Virus record (IMG/VR): IMGVR_UViG_3300023116_000111
Location: 1 to 38,857 of that record
Length of the DNA stretch: 38,857 nt
Origin: a virus
Reading direction: 5' to 3' (one strand)
This document shows, piece after piece, positions 6,171-12,645 of this stretch (position 1 is its first letter; each line of letters starts with the position of its first letter). Both the position numbers and the translations under genes were made by a program. The notes beneath the pieces were generated by a model that searched no databases, was not told the DNA's origin, and saw only the letters and a program-made list of their open reading frames with translations.

Positions 6171-7811
6171 TTGCGTGGTGATAAGGTTAGAAAGTTTAGA
6201 GTTCGTAGAGGCACTAGCTTAGTACCTACTAGCAGAAACGAATTGATACTTCCTTATTATCAGTGTGCTAATGAATACAACGAACAAGTATTGCTTAATA
6301 CTGCAATAACAAAGATGAAGTTGTTTAGAGATATGAAGTTTCGTACTAAGGAACTAGACATATTGCACATAGCACAATTCTTATTTGCTAACAAGTACCA
6401 TAGAGAAAGTGCTAAGAGAAGAGCTAATAAGATAGCAAGGTCATTGGGTTATAGCAACTATTGGGAGTATGACAAATACTTAACTGATGTAGAAGGAGTA
6501 AGAGAACTAACTAAAAACGAAAGAAAGTTTATGTCTCTTATGTACAACACATTGGGTATGATGAGGCAAGAACAAGCAGACTTGATAGCCAAAGAGGTAA
6601 TCAAGAAAATACTTGCTGATGATAACATACTAGAAGTATATAAGTATTATGTTAAGAAAACTGCTTTTGCAGGACAACCTAGACTTATAGACTACGAAGA
6701 TGCTAAGTCATACATTAAGTCAATACTAGAAATGAGATACCCTGTAGGTAGTAGGGTACCTACTATGATAATAGACCAAGATTGTTCTAGAGTATATAAC
6801 ATACTGAACTCATTGTTCTATGGTATTCACGAAGCACAGTCTTACATTTATTGGACAAGTTTTCGTGGTTCTATGTATTACGATAGAGATGAACACCTAT
6901 GGCAACATAGGAAAATAAGTAATTCTTCTATAAGGAGAAGAGTTAATAAGCTAGTAAAAATGCTTTCTAATCCATTTGAAGCAGTAAGAAGTAGTATGCG
7001 ATTAACAAAGATGCTTACTTCTGAAGGTACTATCAGACTAGATGGCGAGGAATACCTAGCACAACTAGAAGAAATGGATAGTATTGCTGAGGAAGCTGAT
7101 GGTATTACATTACCAGAAGGAATTAGTGAGGAACTTGCTAAGCAAATCATTGATGATAGTGAGCAACAATATGAAAGACACTTCATTAATTACTGGGGTG
7201 GCGACACTAGTGGTATGCACGGAGTAGCAAAGATACACAAATTCACACCTACTAATACTATACACAAAGCAGTTAGAGAAATTGCTAAGCGTAATAGTGA
7301 TAGAGGTGTTGTTCCTAAACATATGCATCGTATGACTACTGACAAGAAAGTCTTTGCAAATAAGACTACAGTAGCAGGTGGCTCAATGATGATAGACTGT
7401 AGTGGTTCTATGTCTTTATATGAGGAAGACATACGAGAAATTATTGACTATCTACCTGCATCTAACATAGCTGGCTATGTAGGATACAACAGTAAGATAG
7501 ATGGCTACGATGGTATGATAAAGATTATAGCTAAAGATGGTCGTATTGATACTCACGCTATACGAGACCTAGAAGAGTATGGTGCTAACTCAGTAGATTT
7601 AGATGGTCTAAAGTGGCTAGCACAACAACCAGAACCTCGTATATGGGTAAGCGACCAACAAGTAGTAGGTGTAAATGAAAGTGGTACTGCAATAAATCTA
7701 AGCAAAGAAAAGAGAGATGAGATTGCTAGGTTTATGAGAAGACATAACATAATACCTATTCGTGTAGTAGAACAAGTAAAGAAATTATCAAAACAATTAG
7801 GTACTAAGTAA
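6171..7811 (+). CDS. VWA (MIDAS) domain protein partner of the AAA ATPase
   Basis: A 546-aa protein with a basic N terminus, a long helical middle (about 50-330), and a C-terminal von Willebrand factor A domain. The metal site DxSxS is D409-C-S411-G-S413, and D495 in RIWVSDQQ fits the last metal ligand. VWA proteins paired with MoxR/CobS ATPases act as metal-dependent adaptors that pass substrates to the ring, as in CobS-CobT or RavA-ViaA. The start is odd: TTG at 6171 without a visible ribosome binding site. The frame, which equals that of the ATPase, has stops at 6105 and 6114 and no ATG or GTG before 6171. The first in-frame ATG is near residue 49, which would lose conserved-looking sequence. 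Confidence 0.82.
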   Translation: MRGDKVRKFRVRRGTSLVPTSRNELILPYYQCANEYNEQVLLNTAITKMKLFRDMKFRTKELDILHIAQFLFANKYHRESAKRRANKIARSLGYSNYWEYDKYLTDVEGVRELTKNERKFMSLMYNTLGMMRQEQADLIAKEVIKKILADDNILEVYKYYVKKTAFAGQPRLIDYEDAKSYIKSILEMRYPVGSRVPTMIIDQDCSRVYNILNSLFYGIHEAQSYIYWTSFRGSMYYDRDEHLWQHRKISNSSIRRRVNKLVKMLSNPFEAVRSSMRLTKMLTSEGTIRLDGEEYLAQLEEMDSIAEEADGITLPEGISEELAKQIIDDSEQQYERHFINYWGGDTSGMHGVAKIHKFTPTNTIHKAVREIAKRNSDRGVVPKHMHRMTTDKKVFANKTTVAGGSMMIDCSGSMSLYEEDIREIIDYLPASNIAGYVGYNSKIDGYDGMIKIIAKDGRIDTHAIRDLEEYGANSVDLDGLKWLAQQPEPRIWVSDQQVVGVNESGTAINLSKEKRDEIARFMRRHNIIPIRVVEQVKKLSKQLGTK

Positions 7812-7819
7812 GTATCTCG

Positions 7820-7857
7820 TAGCCTAAGTAGTCAATCTCCGTTTCCTGCTTAGGCTA
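7820..7857 (+). other. 9-bp hairpin after the VWA gene
   Basis: TAGCCTAAG at 7820-7828 pairs perfectly with CTTAGGCTA at 7849-7857. It lacks a T run and lies just ahead of the terminator, so it may protect the 3' end of the operon transcript. Confidence 0.5.
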
Positions 7858-7875
7858 TAGGATATTTATTTTAAA

Positions 7876-7927
7876 GGTGGTAGGGGTTTGTCCTTTCGTT
7901 ACCCTACCACCGACTTCCTTTTTTTTA
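7876..7927 (+). terminator. Strong intrinsic terminator of the zinc-ribbon/AAA-VWA operon
   Basis: GGTGGTAGGG at 7876-7885 pairs perfectly with CCCTACCACC at 7902-7911, followed by GACTTCC and a long T run. Together with the hairpin before it, it closes the operon that began at 3169. Confidence 0.85.
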
Positions 7928-7931
7928 TTTA

Positions 7932-7986
7932 TTATGCATATGCATAAGCATTTTATTTTTTTTCTTATATGCATATGCATAAGCAT
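7932..7986. repeat. Two direct copies of an 18-nt palindromic element upstream of the HTH gene
   Basis: ATGCATATGCATAAGCAT occurs at 7934-7951 and again at 7969-7986, 35 bases apart. Each contains the 12-nt palindrome ATGCATATGCAT; in the first copy this extends to a perfect 16-nt palindrome, 7932-7947. The spacing is about 3.3 helical turns. The pair lies directly upstream of an HTH gene, the position of an operator used for autoregulation. Iterons of an origin are the alternative. Confidence 0.65.
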
Positions 7987-8002
7987 AATTGTGTGCTAGC
8001 AT

Positions 8003-8257
8003 ATGAATATGAGTACAAACATAGATATAAACAAATTGCTTGAGAAAGCACTAATACAGAATAGAGGTGGAGTTGCTGCTTGGTATGATAGAATACCTAA
8101 AGAAGCCGAACCCTTTATTAAAGGAATAAAAGATATGGTTGCAGAAGGTAAGCGACCTATACCTAGTAACATAGTCAGAATACTAAACGATGAGTTTGGT
8201 TTTGAAGTCTCTAGAAGTAGAGTTTCAGTCTGGTTACAAGGTTTGCATAATGAATAA
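8003..8257 (+). CDS. Small helix-turn-helix DNA-binding protein, 84 aa
   Basis: The C-terminal half (about residues 50-80) reads as a helix-turn-helix: IPSNIVRILNDEF, a turn, then VSRSRVSVWLQG as recognition helix. The N-terminal part is helical and charged. No ribosome binding site is visible before ATG 8003; an ATG two codons later is equally poor, so translation may be leaderless or weak. It overlaps the phosphoesterase gene by 8 bases and sits just after two palindromic repeats, so it may bind them and control its own operon. A small-terminase-like role cannot be excluded on the HTH alone. Confidence 0.7.
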   Translation: MNMSTNIDINKLLEKALIQNRGGVAAWYDRIPKEAEPFIKGIKDMVAEGKRPIPSNIVRILNDEFGFEVSRSRVSVWLQGLHNE

Positions 8258-9287
8258 AGAACTAGCAAAACTTTTAGCTGAAGCAGAAAGCGAACAGATA
8301 AAAGACCTTAAGCATACTAATCAACGCTTGTTAAAGCAGATTGATAAGTTAAAGGATAAGAAAGCTGACTTAGTTGAAGCAGTATATACAGGTGCAAGAG
8401 ATGGTATCTCAATGCTTGACATACCGAAAGTTAAAGCACCACCTAAAACAAAGGGAAAAGGAGAAGAAATATGTGTTCCCTTACTTAGTGATATACAGCT
8501 CGCAAAGAGAACACCTACTTACAACAGCGAAATAGCTGAAGAAAGAGTTGTTAGATATGCAGAAAAGATAATTAAATTAGCACGCATACAGAGAGCAAGC
8601 CATACTATTAAGAAGTGTGCAGTTCTTTGTCTTGGCGATATCGTGGAGGGTGAACTCATATTCCCAGGACAAGCCCACGAAATTGACAGTTCCTTATATA
8701 AGCAAGTTACTGTTGATGGTCCACGAATACTTTATAAATTCTTTAGTACATTACTAACGGACTTTGAAGAAGTAGAAGTCTATTGGGTAATAGGTAATCA
8801 CGGTGCTTTAGGGGGTAGGTCAAGAAGAGACTACAACCCTGAGAGTAATGCTGACCGTATGTTAGGAAAAATATTAGAGACTATGTTTGCTAATGAAAAG
8901 CGAATTAAGTTTATAGTACCTGACAAGACTTGGTACCTAGTAGCAGACTTAGGCAAGAAAGCAAAGTTTCTTTGCTTTCACGGAGATAACATTAGAGGCA
9001 GTATGGGATTACCTTTCTATGGATACAATAAAAAAATCTTAGGTTGGAAATCTCTTGCAGCTAATAACTTAATGGAAGACTTTACTCACGCAGTATGTGG
9101 TCACTACCACACACCAACAAACTTGTACATAAATGATACAAGAGTGTGGGTTAATGGTAGCACTGAGAGCCACAATGGTTATGCACTAGAACAGTTAGCT
9201 AGTATGGGTAGACCATCACAGCACTGTCTATTTGTAAAACCTAACAAGGGGGTTACTGCTGAGTATTTAGTAAACCTAGAGGAGTAA
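8250..9287 (+). CDS. Calcineurin-like metallophosphoesterase
   Basis: The start at 8250 (ATG overlapping the HTH stop) fits better than an upstream in-frame ATG at 8190 that lies well inside the HTH gene. The 345-aa protein has an N-terminal coiled coil (about 1-45), then the phosphoesterase motifs in order: D81-I-Q83 (usual DxH, here DxQ), G129-D130 in LGDIVEGE, G182-N183-H184, F243-H244-G-D, and G284-H285-Y-H287. Such enzymes use two metals to cut phosphodiester or phosphomonoester bonds; the fold includes Mre11/SbcD nucleases and phage phosphatases. Its place between an HTH and an annealing protein suggests work on DNA or nucleotides. Confidence 0.85.
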   Translation: MNKELAKLLAEAESEQIKDLKHTNQRLLKQIDKLKDKKADLVEAVYTGARDGISMLDIPKVKAPPKTKGKGEEICVPLLSDIQLAKRTPTYNSEIAEERVVRYAEKIIKLARIQRASHTIKKCAVLCLGDIVEGELIFPGQAHEIDSSLYKQVTVDGPRILYKFFSTLLTDFEEVEVYWVIGNHGALGGRSRRDYNPESNADRMLGKILETMFANEKRIKFIVPDKTWYLVADLGKKAKFLCFHGDNIRGSMGLPFYGYNKKILGWKSLAANNLMEDFTHAVCGHYHTPTNLYINDTRVWVNGSTESHNGYALEQLASMGRPSQHCLFVKPNKGVTAEYLVNLEE

Positions 9288-9288
9288 T

Positions 9289-9420
9289 ATGTCACACATA
9301 TGTATGAGTTGTGGTAGTCCTTTATATGCACACAAGGGTTTTCTTAAATGTGTTAACCCTATGTGCAGGAGATATAAAGAGAAAATGTTCACATTAAATA
9401 CTAACGAAGCTAGTATATAA
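9289..9420 (+). CDS. Zinc-ribbon microprotein, 43 aa
   Basis: ATG 9289 follows the phosphoesterase stop by one base and has GAGGAG just upstream. The protein has C5-x2-C8 and C21-x4-C26, a short zinc ribbon (MCKRC-like proteins are common in phages), then a basic tail. It is too short for most gene finders. Its strong ribosome binding site and exact fit between neighbours make it credible. Confidence 0.65.
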   Translation: MSHICMSCGSPLYAHKGFLKCVNPMCRRYKEKMFTLNTNEASI

Positions 9421-9440
9421 GATACAAGAAGGAGGCGTTA

Positions 9441-10226
9441 ATGGCGTTTAATTTAGATAACTACGAAACAGTAGAAGACAGGCTAAAAAAGTTTTGGTCT
9501 GATAATCCTAATGGTAGGATTGAAACTCACGTTGCAAAGATTAATGATGAGGGAACTATGGTAATTGTTAAAGCTTTAATATATAAAGACTTTGATGATG
9601 AGAAAGCCGTAGCAACAGGGTATGCACAAGAATACAAAGGTCAAGGTGGCTTTGCTAATAACGAGGCTTGGTTAGAAAATTGTGAAACATCTGCTATAGG
9701 TAGAGCATTAGCTAACTGGAAGTATCAAGGAACTGATAAAGCTAGACCTAGTAAAGAAGAAATGAAGAAGTCAAGTGGCTCAAGCACGAAAGGTGAAACC
9801 AATATTAAAGCACCGCAAGCAACGCCTAAAGAAGGAGTAGTAGCCGCCTCATCTACTACTCCATCTTTAGTTAAAGGTCCTATAAAGGAACTTACTGATG
9901 CAGGGTATAGCGTTAAAGATAGGAACCATCCAACAGGTGAGTTAGCTATAGATGATATAGGGTTATGGTGTCCTTGTGGTGGTGCAGTTAAGTATGTACC
10001 TGTAGCTGAAAAGAAATCAGATAAGTCACCAGACTTTAGATGCATTATGGCTTCTAAGTGTACAGCAGGAGATACTGTAGATGGTAAAGTATTTTCTAAG
10101 TCTTGGTGGGTAGATAATAAAATTACTCCTAAGTCTTGGAATGACTATGCAGGTGTACAGAATGGTATATTTATGCCTAAAGCTAAATCATTAGATGATG
10201 TTAAGGAAGGCGAGGCACCTTTCTAA
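9441..10226 (+). CDS. ERF-type single-strand annealing protein with C-terminal zinc ribbon
   Basis: The N-terminal 100 residues carry the hallmark of the ERF family of phage recombinases, LENCETSAIGRALA at about 78-91, after a beta-rich start. ERF proteins coat single-stranded DNA and anneal complementary strands. A low-complexity Ser/Thr/Lys linker (about 105-150) leads to a C-terminal domain with C177, C179, C201 and C207, a likely zinc ribbon that could bind DNA. AAGGAGG 7 bases before the ATG is the strongest ribosome binding site of the plus arm, so the protein is probably abundant, as an annealing protein should be. The next gene overlaps by TAATG. Confidence 0.82.
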   Translation: MAFNLDNYETVEDRLKKFWSDNPNGRIETHVAKINDEGTMVIVKALIYKDFDDEKAVATGYAQEYKGQGGFANNEAWLENCETSAIGRALANWKYQGTDKARPSKEEMKKSSGSSTKGETNIKAPQATPKEGVVAASSTTPSLVKGPIKELTDAGYSVKDRNHPTGELAIDDIGLWCPCGGAVKYVPVAEKKSDKSPDFRCIMASKCTAGDTVDGKVFSKSWWVDNKITPKSWNDYAGVQNGIFMPKAKSLDDVKEGEAPF

Positions 10227-10351
10227 TGTGTAAAAGATGTGGCAATAAGCTATCAACAGGGTGGCGTAATGGTGATAAAGATGAAGACCTAGTAGCTTGT
10301 CATACTTGTCAGAAACAATGGGAAGTATCAGATTACTATGGTGAACATTAA
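10226..10351 (+). CDS. Zinc-ribbon microprotein, 41 aa
   Basis: It starts in the TAATG overlap with the annealing-protein stop and ends 13 bases before the terminator. C2-x2-C5 and C25-x2-C28 frame an acidic, tryptophan-containing insert, a typical small zinc ribbon. No family name can be given. It completes the operon, and coupled translation with the annealing protein suggests a helper role. Confidence 0.65.
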   Translation: MCKRCGNKLSTGWRNGDKDEDLVACHTCQKQWEVSDYYGEH

Positions 10352-10363
10352 TAACCGTATATA

Positions 10364-10405
10364 AGCAAGAGCCGAGGTAGAAAGGATAACACCCTCGGCT
10401 TTGCT
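10364..10405. terminator. Bidirectional terminator between converging arms
   Basis: AGCAAGAGCCGAGG at 10364-10377 pairs with CCTCGGCTTTGCT at 10393-10405, with one bulge and one G-U. It lies between the plus-strand operon end (10351) and the minus-strand holin stop (10413). It has no long T run on either side, so termination may be partial or aided by convergent transcription. Confidence 0.7.
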
Positions 10406-10412
10406 ATTGAAA

Positions 10413-10622
10413 CTACTTACTTGCTTTCTTTGGAGTAGGCGATACTTTATTCTTAGCAAAAGATTTTAATACTGATAGTACTGCAGCACCACCAGCTAAA
10501 GCAGCAACTTCTAATGTACTAATATCAACACCTAATGCTGGTGTGATTACTAATGTAGAAGCAAATGTTTCTACAAATGTCCATAAACATCTTTCAATTA
10601 AGTCTTTATATTCTTCACTCAT
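10413..10622 (-). CDS. Putative holin, r1t-like, 69 aa
   Basis: A short membrane protein: a tryptophan-containing first hydrophobic segment (WTFVETFASTLVITPALGV), a short polar turn with ISTLEVA, a second hydrophobic segment (ALAGGAAVLSVLKSF), and a basic tail. This matches the layout of r1t-type holins, known from lactococcal and actinobacterial phages, which open the inner membrane. The adjacent upstream gene codes the amidase and overlaps it by 4 bases, the usual holin-endolysin pairing. It is the last gene of the late transcript. Confidence 0.75.
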   Translation of the reverse strand: MSEEYKDLIERCLWTFVETFASTLVITPALGVDISTLEVAALAGGAAVLSVLKSFAKNKVSPTPKKASK

Positions 10623-11242
10623 TTTATTAGTCTTCCTAACTTTAATTTATTTTCAATGTTCTCTAGTTTAGCAATAATTATATCTAATTTCTTTTCATAT
10701 TTTAAAGGAACATATGCATCAGGTGGACTTTCATTACTGATTGTGCTATTAGGTGTAGCATTTTTTTCTATAATCCATTGTCTAGTTGCATCTCCTGGAC
10801 AATCAGTTTGCTTAAAATCTGAATGAGCTTTAAGTTCTCCACCAACTATTTCAGCTAATCCTTTAATGGAGGCAAGAGCTTCAGCAGAAGGTTTGTCGGT
10901 AGGGTTGGAGCCACCAAGCCAACACACAGCAATATAATGCTTGTTGTTGTAATTAATTTCTTGCCTACTATTACCACCTTGTGCTGCACTTCTGTTTCCA
11001 AAACCTCTGCCTTCATAAATCTGACCTGTATCTCCTACTAAAAAATTATATGCTACATCATTCCAACCTCTATCTTCTTGATGTAATCTTTGTATTTGTT
11101 TACATTGGTCCATCTCTGCTTGGTTACCTATAGCTACAGGATATGCAGACCAATGCACCACTAAACCTTTTACTTCTCCTAGTTTACTAAACTTTGTCTT
11201 GTTAGGTTTAGCTCCCCAACTATCTCTACTTATTATTTTCAC
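10619..11242 (-). CDS. N-acetylmuramoyl-L-alanine amidase (PGRP/Amidase_2 type endolysin)
   Basis: Numbered from GTG 11242, the zinc ligands are H30 (VVHWS), H140 (KAHSDF) and C148 (TDCPG), with Y65 as the catalytic tyrosine (AYNFL). The start VKIISRDSWGAKP looks like the usual first residues of this family. The enzyme cuts the bond between MurNAc and L-alanine in peptidoglycan. After about residue 155 comes a linker and a C-terminal helix (LDIIIAKLENIENKLKLG) that may form a coiled coil. An in-frame ATG at 11257 and an earlier one at 11290 are alternatives, but they overlap a 29-codon gene. It acts with the holin downstream. Confidence 0.88.
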   Translation of the reverse strand: MKIISRDSWGAKPNKTKFSKLGEVKGLVVHWSAYPVAIGNQAEMDQCKQIQRLHQEDRGWNDVAYNFLVGDTGQIYEGRGFGNRSAAQGGNSRQEINYNNKHYIAVCWLGGSNPTDKPSAEALASIKGLAEIVGGELKAHSDFKQTDCPGDATRQWIIEKNATPNSTISNESPPDAYVPLKYEKKLDIIIAKLENIENKLKLGRLIK

Positions 11243-11315
11243 AGTTACTACTTCCATTCTTGCAGTTACATATCTGCACAAATGAACCATCTTCTTTTAC
11301 TTTTACTTTACACAT
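11226..11315 (-). CDS. Possible cysteine-containing microprotein, 29 aa
   Basis: A short frame from ATG 11315, 9 bases after the stop of the preceding membrane-protein gene, to TAG at 11226. It has a coherent composition: an alternating K/V strand (CKVKVKEDGSFV), then CNCKNGSSNC with three clustered cysteines. It overlaps the amidase start in another frame. There is no clear ribosome binding site, so it is a candidate only. If real, the amidase starts at 11242. Confidence 0.4.
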   Translation of the reverse strand: MCKVKVKEDGSFVQICNCKNGSSNCENNK

Positions 11316-11324
11316 ATTTATATT

Positions 11325-11528
11325 CTAGCCATTTAATTTAAATAGTAATTCAGTAAAGTTACTTTCTAACATATCTAATTCACTATTCATTTCTAATACC
11401 ATAGCATCACAAGCGTTCTGATGTGATTTAATTTCTTCTATGGAGTTGAATACCCAACCAAATGCACTAAGCAAAGCTGTTATAACTATTGGTGCTAGTG
11501 TCTTTGTGTCTATCTTTAATGTGGACAT
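11325..11528 (-). CDS. Small membrane protein of the lysis cassette, 67 aa
   Basis: One N-terminal membrane segment (APIVITALLSAFGWVF, about residues 12-27) followed by a long acidic amphipathic helix. No lipobox or signal-cleavage site. It sits between another one-span protein and the endolysin, the usual place of accessory holins, antiholins or spanin-like proteins. Its family is not recognised, so the function is inferred from position and topology. It is separated from the upstream gene by no bases (start 11528, neighbour ends 11529). Confidence 0.65.
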   Translation of the reverse strand: MSTLKIDTKTLAPIVITALLSAFGWVFNSIEEIKSHQNACDAMVLEMNSELDMLESNFTELLFKLNG

Positions 11529-11750
11529 TTAACTTCCTAATGTGAATACACCAACTAACGAAACTACTGTTGCTATTAGTAAAAGTGTTTTATAAAATTC
11601 TGACTTGTCTATTTTTGCATTGACCTTTTCGTGTAATACATCAATGCGTTGATTAATATTTTTTAATTCTGTTTTCAATTCTGCCTGTCCTTCTTTAATG
11701 AGTTCTAAATATTGCTTAGTGGTAAACCCATTACCATTTGATTCAGACAT
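11529..11750 (-). CDS. Coiled-coil protein with C-terminal membrane segment, 73 aa
   Basis: A soluble N-terminal coiled coil with heptad-like repeats (LIKEGQAELKTELKNINQRI, about 17-45) is followed by a single C-terminal hydrophobic span (FYKTLLLIATVVSLVGVFTLG). This is the topology of the XhlA haemolysin-like proteins found beside holins, though identity is not certain. It starts in a TAATG overlap with the 50-aa gene before it. A role in membrane disruption or in regulating the holin is likely. Confidence 0.65.
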   Translation of the reverse strand: MSESNGNGFTTKQYLELIKEGQAELKTELKNINQRIDVLHEKVNAKIDKSEFYKTLLLIATVVSLVGVFTLGS

Positions 11751-11902
11751 TATGGTAGGTCATCTTCCTGGATAGGTGTCATCCAATCCCATTCTTTATC
11801 CCAAGATTTACGATTATCCCAATCCCATTGACTTAATCTTTTAATATAAGAACTAATTTCTTTTAAAAAAATACCTAGTAAAAAACCAATTATAAAATCC
11901 AT
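11750..11902 (-). CDS. Small tryptophan-rich membrane protein, 50 aa
   Basis: A 50-codon gene from ATG 11902 to TAA, whose stop overlaps the next start as TAATG. The N terminus is a short membrane segment (DFIIGFLLGIFL), then a basic stretch, then a tail with tandem Trp-Asp pairs (QWDWDNRKSWDKEWDWM) and an acidic end. No family is recognised, and no ribosome binding site is evident. The overlap and gap-filling position in the lysis cassette support it. Confidence 0.55.
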   Translation of the reverse strand: MDFIIGFLLGIFLKEISSYIKRLSQWDWDNRKSWDKEWDWMTPIQEDDLP

Positions 11903-11922
11903 AAGCAGGATTATAACATGTT

Positions 11923-12645
11923 TTATTTACCTCGCCTATGATATCTACTTCTAAATGTTGTAGCGTTGTTAAACTGTACAGCAAAATGTTTTCTCATTAA
12001 TTTATCTGCACTTTTAAATTTTGTTAGTGCTGTAAGTTTTACTTTTTCTCTTTTAAAAGGTACCAAATAACACAATGGTTCACCTCTTTTAATTAATATT
12101 TCATCTTTTTCAGATGTATAAAGTATTTGTGGATTTACTTCGTGATAATTATCACTGTCTAAAATTCCATAAGGAACATACCAATCTGTGTGGTCAGCAT
12201 ACATGTAAGGTATTTGCCTTATGCTATATCCTTTAGGTGCTTGGAATAAGTATGGCATGTTTATTTTAAAAACTGCTTTGATATCTTTATCGTGATAATG
12301 GTCTAAAAATTGTTCAGGACCATGAAAATCGCTAGTAATGTGTTGAGAGTTAACAGATATTTTAATTTCATAAAAGCCTTCTTTATACGATAAAAATATA
12401 TCGCATGGTGATAGTAAAACTATTCCATCTTCAAACACATCATGAAAACTAGGACAAGTTTTAACAGTTCTACCAAGAGGTAAAAGTTTTTTATAATCAT
12501 TATTATTTTCTAATTTTAATTTTTTGTTGTTAGTTACTGGTGTTTTTTTGTACCAGTCAGGTATATAATTTTTAGCAGGTTGTGGATGTAAATCAGGTAT
12601 GTCCATTAAAGTTTTTTCTAAACTTGTCCATTTAATTTCAATCAC
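11923..12645 (-). CDS. Uncharacterised 240-aa protein, related to its upstream neighbour
   Basis: Landmarks are YIPDWYKKTP near residue 27, KTCPSFHDVFEDG near 62, a beta-rich middle with NMPYLFQAPKGY, then WYVPYGILDSDNYHEVNP and PLCYLVPFKR. This layout of motifs recurs in hypothetical proteins of marine phages, in my recollection, but no function is known to me. The upstream 235-aa protein shares the order (cysteine-proline-histidine, beta strands, proline-glycine-rich loop), so the two look like diverged copies. It lies between the tail-fibre module and the lysis cassette and overlaps its neighbour by 4 bases. Not an enzyme motif I can name. Confidence 0.65.
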   Translation of the reverse strand: MIEIKWTSLEKTLMDIPDLHPQPAKNYIPDWYKKTPVTNNKKLKLENNNDYKKLLPLGRTVKTCPSFHDVFEDGIVLLSPCDIFLSYKEGFYEIKISVNSQHITSDFHGPEQFLDHYHDKDIKAVFKINMPYLFQAPKGYSIRQIPYMYADHTDWYVPYGILDSDNYHEVNPQILYTSEKDEILIKRGEPLCYLVPFKREKVKLTALTKFKSADKLMRKHFAVQFNNATTFRSRYHRRGK

